Shown: positions 1 through 6,128, counted from the first letter of the stretch. The stretch: 6,150 nt of DNA from CAYOEZ01 sp964402955 (GCA_964402955.1 CAYOEZ010000259.1:1-6150), one strand, 5' to 3'. Program-made: numbers and translations. Notes: generated by a model from the letters alone, not told the origin.

Positions 1-2881
1 GCGCCGTCGGGGGCGGGCAGCGCGTGGCGCTGCGCATCGCCTCGTACAGGCGGATGATGACATCCGGCGAACCGTCTTCGGCAGGTTTGACGGTATCGAT
101 GATGATGTTTGTTGCATCGAGACTGAAGATGGACGCCTCGGGCTGGGAGGCCGCGCCGGCAACGACGACCAGCGGGCAATTTAGATCGTAGGCCTCGCAC
201 ACGACGTTGCTTTCGGCCAGGCTGCCATTCCACGGGTACAGCGCATACGTGAATGTCTGGGTGCCTTTATCGGCGGTCATGTCGGGGGAAAGAGCCGACT
301 TGAGCAGGGTAAGGTTCAGGCTGTTGCCGGTCACGCTCAGACCATACTTGCAGTCGTTGAGAATGGCAACGCCGCGCTTTTCTTCTGCCAGCGCAGACCA
401 CTTGTGGTTCGAAACCTCCCAGCGATCGGCGTCGAATGGCCGCGAATGGTGGTTGGGCCGGCGCAGGTGGCCGAACTGAATTTCGTGAATGGCCTCGTTA
501 GCGTGAATGGTCACCGGGAAAGCAACCTTGAGCAGTTTGTGGCTTTCCTGCCAGTCAACTGTAGTGGAGAACTCCAGACGGCGGCTGCCGCGGCGCAAGG
601 TGATGACCTGCGCCAGGGTGGACTCGTGCAGGCGGCGGGTGAGACGTAGCTTGGCGACGAGTGGGCCGCTGGCGACAACCTCCAGCTTGACCGGCTCGTC
701 GATTGCCACCGGCATGTGTTCGACCATGCTGTCGATGTCCCAGGCGTCGCAGGTGGTTGGAACGTCCTTGTAGAGCTTGAAGCGGTTGCCTGCTTCTGCC
801 ATGACCTCGCGCCCGCACTCTTTGTCCATCAGACTGACAAGCTCGCCACGCAGGTTGAACTCGGCGCGCAGGTACTCGTTTTCGAGCATGCGGGCCGTGG
901 CGGTTACGGCGGGCGTCGCCGGACTTGTGTAGCCGGGGGCGACGGTTGTCCAGCCGCATGCGGGTACGGTCGCTGCCACAGCACCGGTCGGAAGCTCAAC
1001 CAACGCCGTGCGCGGCCAGGAGAGCGAGTTGAAGATGGTCACGGAGCCGTCCTGTGCCCTGGTCAGTGTCGAGAGGGCGTCGCCGGCGCTCTTGTTCGCG
1101 TCGTGGATGATAGCGTCAAACAGCGCCTCGGCTTCCTCGTAGACGCGATGGATGGATGAGCCGGGCAGGATATCGTGGAACTGGTTGAGCATCAGGTTGC
1201 GCCACGTGCCATCCAACGTGCGGGCGGAGAAAGCGAAGCCGGTGAGCGCGTGCGCCAGCGTACCCCACATTTCGGCCTCGCGCAGCGCAAACTCGCTGCT
1301 GCGGTTGCCTTTCTTGGTCTTCGCCTGCGACGTATAGGTGCCGCGGTGGGCCTGGAAGTAGAGCTCGCCAACATAGCGCTCTCTGGGAAAGCCCCGCTGC
1401 TTTAGATCGGCGAAGAACTCGGCAGGCGACGACATGCGCACACGCGGCAACCCTTCGAGGTTGCCCTCGCGACGCAGGAACTCGAGATGGTCGCGGGTTG
1501 GCCCGCCCCCGCCGTCGCCGTGGCCAAAGGAGAATACCATCGTGCTGATGCCGTTTTTCTGCAGGCGCGTCTCCCAGCGGTCGAGCAGGTTGCCGGGATG
1601 AGTGTGGCTGTTGTAGTCGGTGAAGATATGCGCCGGGATAGCTGTGCCGTCGATACCTTCCCAGAGGAAGGTATTGTAGGGGAAAGGGTCGCCGCCGTTG
1701 TAGGTCCAGGCGATTTTCTGGGTGGAGAAGCCCTCGACGCCGCACCCGCGCAGGATCTGGGGCAAGGCGCCGGAGTAGCCGAAGACATCAGGTAGCCACA
1801 GGACTTTGCTCTCGATGCCGAACTCGTCGCGGAAGAAGCGCTGGCCGTGCATGACCTGACGGATCAGGCTCTCGCCGCTGGTGATGTTGGTGTCGGCTTC
1901 GACCCACATGGCCCCGTCGGCGATGACGCTGCCGGCCTTCACGGCCGCGACGAAGCGCTCATAAAGCTCAGGGTAGTCCTCACGCAACATGGTGTAGAGG
2001 TGGGGCTGGCTCTGCAGGAAGCGGTATTCCGGGTACTCGTCGATCAGCGCCAGTTGGTTGGCGACGGTGCGGGCCATCTTGCGCCGCGTTTCGGCCAGCG
2101 GCCACAGCCAGGCCACGTCGATGTGGGCGTGGCCGAAGGCAAACAGCTCAGGCGCGGTCGAGCCGTTGATGCAAGCGAGAGCGGGCTTGAGGCAGGCGCG
2201 GGCAGCGCGGGCCGACGCCAACATCTCGTCCTCAGGCAGCTCCAGATCGACGAGCATGGTCGCATCCATCAGCGCCTGGTCGATCTCAGCGACGCGCAGT
2301 GACAACGGGTCGAGCCGGTTGCGCAGTTCGAAAAGCGTGGTGAAGTCAACAGCCAACTGGTAGACGTCGTCCAGCCAGACGCCGAAGGTGTTGTCGCCAA
2401 TGACGGCCTGGGTCGGCCCGGGTTCGGGAATGCTCTCCGTTCCGTAGCGCTGCGGGCCGCCGCCGCCCGTCTGCGGGCCGTGCCCGGCGTAGGCTTCCAT
2501 GAGAATCTCAAAGCGCGCGCCGGCGACACCCTTGTGCGACAGCACAACCTCGCGCCGCACGGTGCTCTTCGATCCGGCGATGTGGCCGTTGATCCAGATC
2601 AGGCTTTCTTTGCCAGGATCGACCACCAGCATGATGCGTTGGCCTGCTGCTGCGCGGGGCAGCGTCACCTGGCCCTTCAGCCAGGCGTATTCCCATTTGG
2701 CGCCCCAGCGCGTGCCGCCGGGCATGGGCGAGAAAGTGTGCGTGGCAGCCTGGCCAGCGGACAGATGCTCTCGGGTCACGAAGCCACTAAGCTCGATCGA
2801 TCCCAGCGGACGGTAGAACGCTTCCCACAAAACCTTTTGCCAGCGCTCGATGCGATGCTTCCACTCTGCGGTTAGAGCCAT
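1..2881 (-). CDS. GH38 alpha-mannosidase, C-terminus cut by window edge
   Basis: Hydrolyses terminal alpha-linked mannose. There is no signal peptide or membrane segment, so it probably acts in the cytoplasm on imported oligosaccharides. The frame is open for 960 codons from ATG at 2881 to the left edge. The first ~240 residues form the N-terminal beta domain typical of the AMS1/MAN2C1 branch. The GH38 catalytic domain starts around residue 245 with FGHAHIDVAWLWP (H253 and D255 match the zinc ligands). It continues with WLPDVFGYS, where D365 is the expected nucleophile and zinc ligand, and with NQFHDILPGSS (H569, D570), which matches the fourth zinc ligand. The GH38 C-terminal beta region begins around 660-690, and the last visible part (IIRLYEA) matches the C-terminal segment. 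Relatives are about 1000-1050 aa, so roughly 40-90 residues lie outside. The start is supported by TAGGAGA upstream and by the 28-nt gap to the URO-D gene. All catalytic residues are present. The family call is firm; the exact linkage specificity is unknown. Confidence 0.95.
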   Translation of the reverse strand, partial: MALTAEWKHRIERWQKVLWEAFYRPLGSIELSGFVTREHLSAGQAATHTFSPMPGGTRWGAKWEYAWLKGQVTLPRAAAGQRIMLVVDPGKESLIWINGHIAGSKSTVRREVVLSHKGVAGARFEILMEAYAGHGPQTGGGGPQRYGTESIPEPGPTQAVIGDNTFGVWLDDVYQLAVDFTTLFELRNRLDPLSLRVAEIDQALMDATMLVDLELPEDEMLASARAARACLKPALACINGSTAPELFAFGHAHIDVAWLWPLAETRRKMARTVANQLALIDEYPEYRFLQSQPHLYTMLREDYPELYERFVAAVKAGSVIADGAMWVEADTNITSGESLIRQVMHGQRFFRDEFGIESKVLWLPDVFGYSGALPQILRGCGVEGFSTQKIAWTYNGGDPFPYNTFLWEGIDGTAIPAHIFTDYNSHTHPGNLLDRWETRLQKNGISTMVFSFGHGDGGGGPTRDHLEFLRREGNLEGLPRVRMSSPAEFFADLKQRGFPRERYVGELYFQAHRGTYTSQAKTKKGNRSSEFALREAEMWGTLAHALTGFAFSARTLDGTWRNLMLNQFHDILPGSSIHRVYEEAEALFDAIIHDANKSAGDALSTLTRAQDGSVTIFNSLSWPRTALVELPTGAVAATVPACGWTTVAPGYTSPATPAVTATARMLENEYLRAEFNLRGELVSLMDKECGREVMAEAGNRFKLYKDVPTTCDAWDIDSMVEHMPVAIDEPVKLEVVASGPLVAKLRLTRRLHESTLAQVITLRRGSRRLEFSTTVDWQESHKLLKVAFPVTIHANEAIHEIQFGHLRRPNHHSRPFDADRWEVSNHKWSALAEEKRGVAILNDCKYGLSVTGNSLNLTLLKSALSPDMTADKGTQTFTYALYPWNGSLAESNVVCEAYDLNCPLVVVAGAASQPEASIFSLDATNIIIDTVKPAEDGSPDVIIRLYEAMRSATRCPPPTA

Positions 2882-2888
2882 CCTGTTT

Positions 2889-2895
2889 TCTCCTA
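2889..2895 (-). promoter_or_regulatory. Ribosome binding site of the mannosidase gene
   Basis: Read on the minus strand this is TAGGAGA. The AGGAG core ends 8 nt before the ATG at 2881. It lies inside the 28-nt gap after the URO-D stop codon, where there is no room for a separate promoter or terminator. This supports translation of the mannosidase from a shared transcript. Confidence 0.75.
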
Positions 2896-2909
2896 TCGGG
2901 GCAATGCGG

Positions 2910-3923
2910 CTATGCCGCCATGCCGTAGTCGCGTAGCGTCTGCGCCTGAGCTTGCAGATTGGCCACGGGTGAGCCGTCAACGATCTCGCAGCCTGCCCCG
3001 CTGATGCTGCGCGGGCCGCCGCGTTTGGCGCAATCCAGAGTCGCCTGGCGCACGGCGTCGGGCGTTCCTTGCAGCATCACCGCCACCGGGTCGAAGTTGC
3101 CGCAGATAGGCAGGTTGTCGCCAAAGAGGGCGGCAGCCTGGCCAATGTCGACCATCCAATCGAGGTCAATGATGTCGGCGCCGCTCTTCATCATGTCGCG
3201 CAGCAAGTGGGTGGTGTTGCCGCAGATGTGCAGGCGGGCGATGGCGCCCATATCGTGCACGGCGGCGAAGATACGCTGCTCGTAGGGCAGGGCAAAGGCG
3301 CGGTAGGCGGACGGGCTAACCTGAGAGGCGATAGCGTCGCCCAGGCCGATAATGTCGGCCCCTGCTGCCACCTGGGCGCGGGCAAAAGCAATCTCCACCT
3401 CGGCGCAGCGCTCGAGCAAATCGGTGAGCCAGTCGGGCGCGTCGCCGATGTCCATCAGCACCTCGCTGACGCCGCGTATGTCCGCTGCCTCGGCAAACGC
3501 TCCTTCGACCCAGCCCATGATCGGGACTTGCCCGCCCACCTGGCTGCGCAACAGGCTGACGGCGGCGAGGCGGTCGGTCATGCGCGGCCCCGCGCCGCCT
3601 GGCGGAAGCGTCGCCTTGCGTATGTCGTCGAATTCGATAATCAGTGGCGCCTTGCGCAGGGGCAGCCCGTCGGGCGGGAATTCGACGTCGAGTCCCATGT
3701 CGGCGGCTTCGCGGTACGGGTCAGAGATGGCCTGCACGATGTCGAGATCAAACGCCTGCTGCACAGCCAGGTTGGCGGCGCAGAGGACGCGATGGTCCTG
3801 GTAGTAGTGTGACAATGGTTCGTGAACGTAGTGGGCGGCGAACTGCATCATGATGTCGAAGTTCGGGATGCGGTCGACCGGCTCACCGTGCAAACGCTTG
3901 AGGACACGCTGGTAGGAGTTCAT
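2910..3923 (-). CDS. Uroporphyrinogen decarboxylase (URO-D) superfamily protein, zinc methyltransferase-like
   Basis: A 337-aa single-domain TIM-barrel protein of the URO-D/MtaA/CmuA superfamily. The N-terminus (RVLKRLHGEPVDRIPNFD, residues 6-23) has the typical 'R...aL.ge.pDR.P' opening. The zinc signature of methylcobamide:coenzyme M methyltransferases is visible: H232-x-C234 in LHICGNTTHL and C312 in SGAGCEI, spaced like H-x-C-x(~77)-C. GADIIGLGD (188-196) and GNFDPVAV (275-282) are also family-like. True HemE lacks this zinc triad, so methyl transfer from or to a corrinoid or thiol is more likely than haem synthesis. Substrate and partner are unknown. The start was placed at 3923 and not at an in-frame ATG at 4019, because a good promoter (3961-3989) lies between them and TGGAGA precedes 3923 by a normal distance. 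It is the first gene of the operon with the GH38 mannosidase 28 nt downstream. Confidence 0.88.
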   Translation of the reverse strand: MNSYQRVLKRLHGEPVDRIPNFDIMMQFAAHYVHEPLSHYYQDHRVLCAANLAVQQAFDLDIVQAISDPYREAADMGLDVEFPPDGLPLRKAPLIIEFDDIRKATLPPGGAGPRMTDRLAAVSLLRSQVGGQVPIMGWVEGAFAEAADIRGVSEVLMDIGDAPDWLTDLLERCAEVEIAFARAQVAAGADIIGLGDAIASQVSPSAYRAFALPYEQRIFAAVHDMGAIARLHICGNTTHLLRDMMKSGADIIDLDWMVDIGQAAALFGDNLPICGNFDPVAVMLQGTPDAVRQATLDCAKRGGPRSISGAGCEIVDGSPVANLQAQAQTLRDYGMAA

Positions 3924-3930
3924 CGTTGAT

Positions 3931-3936
3931 TCTCCA
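3931..3936 (-). promoter_or_regulatory. Ribosome binding site deciding the URO-D start
   Basis: Minus-strand TGGAGA, with the GGAG core ending 8 nt before the ATG at 3923. It favours 3923 over the in-frame upstream ATG at 4019. Confidence 0.65.
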
Positions 3937-3960
3937 TCTCGGTGATGGCGGTGCAGTTGA

Positions 3961-3989
3961 ATCATACCATAGCGGCGGGATAGCGTCAA
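3961..3989 (-). promoter_or_regulatory. Sigma70-type promoter of the URO-D / mannosidase operon
   Basis: On the minus strand: -35 TTGACG (3984-3989), a 17-nt spacer, and -10 TATGAT (3961-3966). A TGG just upstream of the -10 gives an extended -10 (TGn). Both boxes are one base from consensus. Predicted start of transcription is near 3954, giving a leader of about 31 nt before the ATG at 3923. Confidence 0.75.
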
Positions 3990-4022
3990 TGTCGATGACG
4001 AGCGTCCAGCAATGTCCAATGT
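3987..4022. repeat. Three CAATGT hexamers over and upstream of the operon -35 box
   Basis: CAATGT occurs at 3987-3992, 4010-4015 and 4017-4022 on the plus strand (ACATTG on the coding strand). The first overlaps the -35 box of the URO-D promoter. The two distal copies are 7 nt apart and the first two are 23 nt apart. This could be a regulator binding array, but hexamers are short and this may be chance. Confidence 0.3.
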
Positions 4023-4131
4023 GGGCAGGAGTGTGATGTGGCAGGCGCCGGCTATGCTACGCGGAGGTCACAAAGGAGCCTGATTGGCCCGTCTTTGCGC
4101 GGCAGCACGCGCGGCGGAATGCGCTCGACTG

Positions 4132-4157
4132 TCCGAAGGACTCCGGACTCCTTCGGA
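4132..4157. repeat. 9-bp perfect hairpin (TCCGAAGGA / TCCTTCGGA)
   Basis: TCCGAAGGA (4132-4140) and TCCTTCGGA (4149-4157) are perfect reverse complements around an 8-nt loop. No T-run follows on the plus strand, so it is a poor intrinsic terminator. It lies just left of the 221-bp palindromic element and may belong to the same repeat cluster. Confidence 0.6.
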
Positions 4158-4201
4158 GAAGATCGGCTTCTAAGCGACTGCGCCATGAGACCGCGCGGCC
4201 G

Positions 4202-4422
4202 CTTAGTACTACTACCGTACATAGCCCGGCTGTCATGTGTCCACTGCAAAAAGGTTGTGTTCGCCCAGCCGTCCTTGCGAGGAGCGCCCTTTGCGACGAA
4301 GCAATCTCCGTTGTGGCGCGAAACGGGGGAGATTGCTTCGCTCCGCTCGCAATGACGGGGCCGTCCACACCTTCTTGCGGTGGGCACATGACAACGCTCT
4401 CCAAGTACGGTAGTAGTATTAG
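4202..4422. mobile_element. 221-bp MITE-like imperfect palindrome (element A)
   Basis: The two ends are long inverted repeats. The left arm reads CTTAGTACTACTACCGTAC followed by TGTCATGTG-CCAC-GCAA-AAGG. The reverse complement of the right arm reads CTAATACTACTACCGTAC followed by the same string with three substitutions. The spacer between the two motifs is 10 nt on the left and 11 nt on the right. Inside both arms lie halves of a common dispersed repeat (GTC-TTGCGAG...GAAGCAATCTCC). There is no convincing ORF; a minus-strand frame through it yields the 'HCERSEAIS' peptide known as a spurious translation of such repeats. Size, palindromy and lack of coding fit a miniature inverted-repeat element, possibly with an older repeat nested inside. 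Target duplication was not identified. Confidence 0.7.
4297..4340. repeat. Core palindrome of the dispersed 'GCGAG...GAAGCAATC' repeat
   Basis: CGAAGCAATCTCC (4297-4309) and GGAGATTGCTTCG (4328-4340) form a perfect 13-bp stem with an 18-nt loop. The flanking GTCCTTGCGAGGAGCG (4271-4286) and CGCTCCGCTCGCAATGAC (4339-4356) extend it imperfectly. This sequence resembles a dispersed palindrome seen in intergenic DNA of many Chloroflexota, deltaproteobacterial and other genomes (recalled, not searched). Confidence 0.75.
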
Positions 4423-4443
4423 GAGCGGAATTCATTCCCGCGC
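4403..4443 (+). repeat. 41-bp inverted repeat, left copy
   Basis: This segment starts AAGTACGGTAGTAGTATTAG and continues AGCGGAATTCATTCCCGCGC after one variable base. Its reverse complement occurs at 6104-6144 with a single mismatch (G at 4423 against the equivalent of A). The first half is the right end of element A; the second half is homologous to the left end of element B at 5981. The similarity to 5981 continues past 4443 to about 4456 (CCCCAAGCAG against GCCCAAGCAG). This suggests that a fragment of element B abuts element A here. Confidence 0.85.
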
Positions 4444-4456
4444 ATCCCCAAGCAGT

Positions 4457-4640
4457 ACCTGGTGGAGCGAAGCTGGACGGTCTGCACCATTGCCCAGATG
4501 GCCTGATGGCCGTTTCAGTGTGCTGCGTGACGACGCCTCTCTCCACATTGGGAATTGCTGACGAGCGTCTGCCAGGAACGTCGCACGGTCACTGCGAGCA
4601 CTGGGAGCGGTGCATCAACCGTCTTGAAAGTTGTGTTAAC
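4457..4640. other. Intergenic stretch with no recognised gene
   Basis: Between the repeat cluster and the cold-shock promoter no ORF has a credible start, ribosome site or family-like product. It could be the decayed remainder of an element-B copy, but a matching right end could not be identified. A short direct duplication ATGGCC-TG-ATGGCC lies at about 4498-4511. Nothing else stands out. Confidence 0.5.
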
Positions 4641-4649
4641 ATAATGGCA

Positions 4650-4678
4650 TTGACTTTCGCATGTGTGTGTGCTACTAT
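4650..4678 (+). promoter_or_regulatory. Sigma70-type promoter of the cold-shock gene
   Basis: -35 TTGACT (4650-4655), exactly 17 nt spacer, -10 TACTAT (4673-4678), with TG three bases upstream (TGC-TACTAT) giving an extended -10. Predicted transcription start is about 4685, leaving a leader of about 109 nt before the ATG at 4794. Long leaders are typical of cspA-type cold-inducible genes. Confidence 0.75.
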
Positions 4679-4690
4679 TTTCCATAGTAG
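4672..4690. promoter_or_regulatory. Inverted repeat over the -10 box and transcription start (possible operator)
   Basis: CTACTAT (4672-4678) and ATAGTAG (4684-4690) are perfect 7-bp reverse complements separated by 5 nt. The left half contains the -10 hexamer and the right half the expected start point. The position fits a repressor operator. In RNA only the right half would be transcribed, so an RNA hairpin is unlikely. No regulator gene is visible. Confidence 0.4.
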
Positions 4691-4715
4691 GGTGTGACAG
4701 GTTCCAAAGTACAAC

Positions 4716-4735
4716 GGCCGCCCTCAGCGGCGGTC
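4716..4735 (+). promoter_or_regulatory. Leader hairpin 1 of the cold-shock mRNA
   Basis: GGCCGCC (4716-4722) pairs with GGCGGTC (4729-4735) through seven pairs including one G-U, with loop CTCAGC. It lies about 30 nt into the predicted leader and is followed by a U-rich but interrupted stretch (CTTGTTCTGTTTG). It could be a weak attenuator or an mRNA-stabilising 5' structure. Confidence 0.45.
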
Positions 4736-4749
4736 TCGCTTGTTCTGTT

Positions 4750-4794
4750 TGTCCTGTTCAGCCCCAAATCTCTCACAAGGAGGTGAACAGGACA
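4750..4794 (+). promoter_or_regulatory. Hairpin enclosing the cold-shock ribosome binding site
   Basis: TGTCCTGTTCA (4750-4760) and TGAACAGGACA (4784-4794) are a perfect 11-bp inverted repeat with a 23-nt loop. The Shine-Dalgarno sequence AAGGAGGTGA (4777-4786) is fully complementary to the usual 16S 3' end. Its GGAGG core lies in the 3' side of the loop, its last three bases and the A of the ATG are in the stem, and the spacing from GGAGG to ATG is 10 nt. A second short TGTTC (4741-4745) could compete for the same GAACA. The geometry suggests structure-controlled initiation, such as an RNA thermosensor. Confidence 0.6.
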
Positions 4795-5000
4795 TGCTTA
4801 GCGGAACCGTTAAGTGGTTCAACAACACCAAGGGCTATGGCTTCATCGTGCAGGACAATGGCGAGAAGGACGTGTTTGTCCATCACACAGCCATCCAGGC
4901 CGACGGCTATCGCAGCTTGCAGGAAGGCCAGCGCGTCAGCTACGACGTGGAACAGAGCCCCAAAGGCCCCGCAGCCGTCAACGTGCGCGTGATCGAGTAA
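4794..5000 (+). CDS. csp: Cold-shock domain protein (CspA family)
   Basis: A 68-aa single cold-shock domain, the usual length for bacterial Csp proteins. These small cytoplasmic beta-barrels bind single-stranded RNA and DNA, melt mRNA structure, and in some species act as transcription antiterminators. The opening LSGTVKWFNNTKGYGFI (residues 2-18) contains RNP1 (K13-G-Y-G-F-I18). RNP2 is VFVHH (27-31), with His in place of the more usual Phe/Tyr at the last position. The end (GPAAVNVRVI, 58-67) matches the final beta strand. ATG 4794 was chosen because it starts the domain and follows a perfect ribosome binding site; in-frame ATG 4740 would add 18 unrelated residues. It has its own promoter, a long structured leader and a strong terminator, so it is probably made mainly as a monocistronic mRNA. 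The particular paralogue cannot be assigned. Confidence 0.96.
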   Translation: MLSGTVKWFNNTKGYGFIVQDNGEKDVFVHHTAIQADGYRSLQEGQRVSYDVEQSPKGPAAVNVRVIE

Positions 5001-5020
5001 CGCCACGCACACAGCATCGT

Positions 5021-5053
5021 AACCCCCGGCGGCGCTTGCTGCCGGGGGTTTTT
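5021..5053 (+). terminator. Intrinsic terminator after the cold-shock gene
   Basis: AACCCCCGGCGGC (5021-5033) pairs with GCTGCCGGGGGTT (5038-5050) in a 13-bp stem with one G-U pair and a GCTT tetraloop. The run of five T ends at 5053. It begins 20 nt after the csp stop codon and ends 18 nt before the DUF89 start, so it separates the two genes. Confidence 0.92.
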
Positions 5054-5061
5054 GCACGAAT

Positions 5062-5066
5062 GAGGA
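5062..5066 (+). promoter_or_regulatory. Ribosome binding site of the DUF89 gene
   Basis: GAGGA, five bases before ATG 5072. It overlaps the alternative start codon at 5060-5062, which argues for 5072 as the main start. Confidence 0.65.
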
Positions 5067-5071
5067 CAATC

Positions 5072-5965
5072 ATGCTGACCGAATCCGCCTGCCTGACCTG
5101 CATCCTGGGCGACATCCAGAGCGCCGCCGACCTGGTCACGCCCGACCCCGCACTGCGCCTGGCCGTGGTGCGCGGCTCGCTCGCCTACCTGGCTGAGCAC
5201 TTCGACTTCACGCAGCCGCCCTCGACGCACATCACCGCCGTGCATCGCATCCTCAAGCAGGTGACCGGCAACCCGCTGCCCTTCGCCGAACGTAGGGAAG
5301 CGGCCAACCGCGCCGGCCTGGCGATGCGGGCGCGGCTGGCCGTGCAGGCTGCCGCCGTGGCCGATGAGCGCGAGCGCTTCCGCTTCCTGGCCATGTGGGC
5401 GCTGGCGTCGAACAGCCTCGACTCGCGCACCGCCGGCCACGGCTATGCCTTCGACCCCGCCACCGCCTACGACTACATCGCGGCCTACATCCAGCGCGGC
5501 CTGGCCGTCGATCAGCTTGACCAGTTGTATGCGGCGCTCAGGCCCGGCCTGCGCCTGCTTTACATCCACGACAACGTCGGCGAGATTGTGCTCGACGGTC
5601 TGTTCATCGGCGAGTTGCGCCGGCTGGGCGCGCACGTGACGAGCGCGCTGCGCGGGGGGCCGATTACCAGCGATGCGACGTGCGACGACGCGCTGGCGGT
5701 GGGGCTCGAACGCGACGTGGACGAGCTGATCCTGGCCGGGCCGGACACGCTGGGCGTGTCGTTCGCCGAGATGTCACCGGAGCTACGCCAGGCGCTGGAC
5801 TCGGCTGATCTCGTGATCACGAAGGGGCAGGCCAACTACTACGTCTTCTCGGCCTACCGCGCTCAGGTGGCGGGGCAGGTGTTTGGTCTCTTCACGATCA
5901 AGTGCGAGCCGGTGGCGCGGGTGTGGAGTGTGCCGTCGCGCTCGATGATCGCGGCGTGGTTGTGA
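5072..5965 (+). CDS. DUF89 / ARMT1-like metal-dependent phosphatase
   Basis: A 297-aa protein of the DUF89 (damage-control phosphatase) family, soluble and without a signal peptide. Studied members are Mn/Co/Ni-dependent phosphatases acting on phosphorylated metabolites such as sugar phosphates. The N-terminal cysteine pair C7-x2-C10 is followed by LVTPDPALRL (21-30). Then come ASNSLD (112-117, a variant of the usual GN.iD), the active-site block YIHDNVGEIVLD (164-175, D167, N168, E171, D175), LRGGPITSDAT (193-203), TKGQANY (250-256, K251 and N255), and the C-terminal KC at 277-278. The Cys pair plus KC fits the prokaryotic stand-alone subfamily. The start at 5072 is supported by GAGGA five bases upstream and by family alignment; in-frame ATG 5060 is possible, and the frame further upstream overlaps csp out of register. 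There is no obvious promoter between the terminator and the start, so expression may rely on readthrough. The substrate is unknown. Confidence 0.9.
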   Translation: MLTESACLTCILGDIQSAADLVTPDPALRLAVVRGSLAYLAEHFDFTQPPSTHITAVHRILKQVTGNPLPFAERREAANRAGLAMRARLAVQAAAVADERERFRFLAMWALASNSLDSRTAGHGYAFDPATAYDYIAAYIQRGLAVDQLDQLYAALRPGLRLLYIHDNVGEIVLDGLFIGELRRLGAHVTSALRGGPITSDATCDDALAVGLERDVDELILAGPDTLGVSFAEMSPELRQALDSADLVITKGQANYYVFSAYRAQVAGQVFGLFTIKCEPVARVWSVPSRSMIAAWL

Positions 5966-5980
5966 AGGGCGGGGGGCGGC

Positions 5981-6128
5981 TTAGGAGCCGAATTTATTCG
6001 AGCACGCCCAAGCAGCAACCAGCCCGGAAGCCAGATTCATGAGCGACGATGTATCGCTCCGTAGGTGCTGTCTTTGGCGACGGGGCGGCGCGGTTGTGGG
6101 GGAGCGCGGGAATGAATTCCGCTTCTAA
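5981..6128. mobile_element. 148-bp MITE-like element (element B)
   Basis: The left end reads TTAGGAGCCGAATTTATTC and the reverse complement of the right end reads TTAGAAGCGGAATTCATTC. The terminal 23 bp match at 18 positions. There is no coding capacity. An internal hairpin GAGCGA (6041-6046) / TCGCTC (6054-6059) sits near the middle. The left end begins 15 nt after the DUF89 stop, so transcripts would run into it. The left end has a diverged homologue at 4419-4456. No clear target duplication is seen. Confidence 0.65.

Noticed and set aside
1116..1745. 209-aa minus-strand open frame inside the mannosidase gene
   Set aside because: A different minus-strand frame from the GH38 protein, which carries all catalytic motifs through the same region; it is a compositional shadow.
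3069..3812. 247-aa plus-strand open frame
   Set aside because: It lies entirely antisense to the URO-D gene, has no family-like motifs and no ribosome site, and is explained by high GC codon bias.
3924..4019. N-terminal extension of the URO-D protein to ATG 4019
   Set aside because: The extension covers the promoter and leader, and the added 32 residues are not family-like.
4052..4546. 164-aa minus-strand open frame containing HCERSEAIS
   Set aside because: This peptide is the typical translation of the dispersed palindromic repeat; the frame spans the whole of element A and has no ribosome site.
4917..4946. Possible internal promoter for DUF89 (TTGCAG ... TACGAC)
   Set aside because: The -10 match is poor and the region codes for the conserved cold-shock domain; not strong enough to call.
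4814..5071. Upstream extension of the DUF89 frame
   Set aside because: It overlaps csp in another frame and crosses the terminator; the Cys-pair N-terminus and GAGGA site place the start at 5072.
4940..5635. 231-aa minus-strand open frame
   Set aside because: Antisense to the csp end, the terminator and DUF89; it has no recognisable domain and would have to read through the terminator hairpin.
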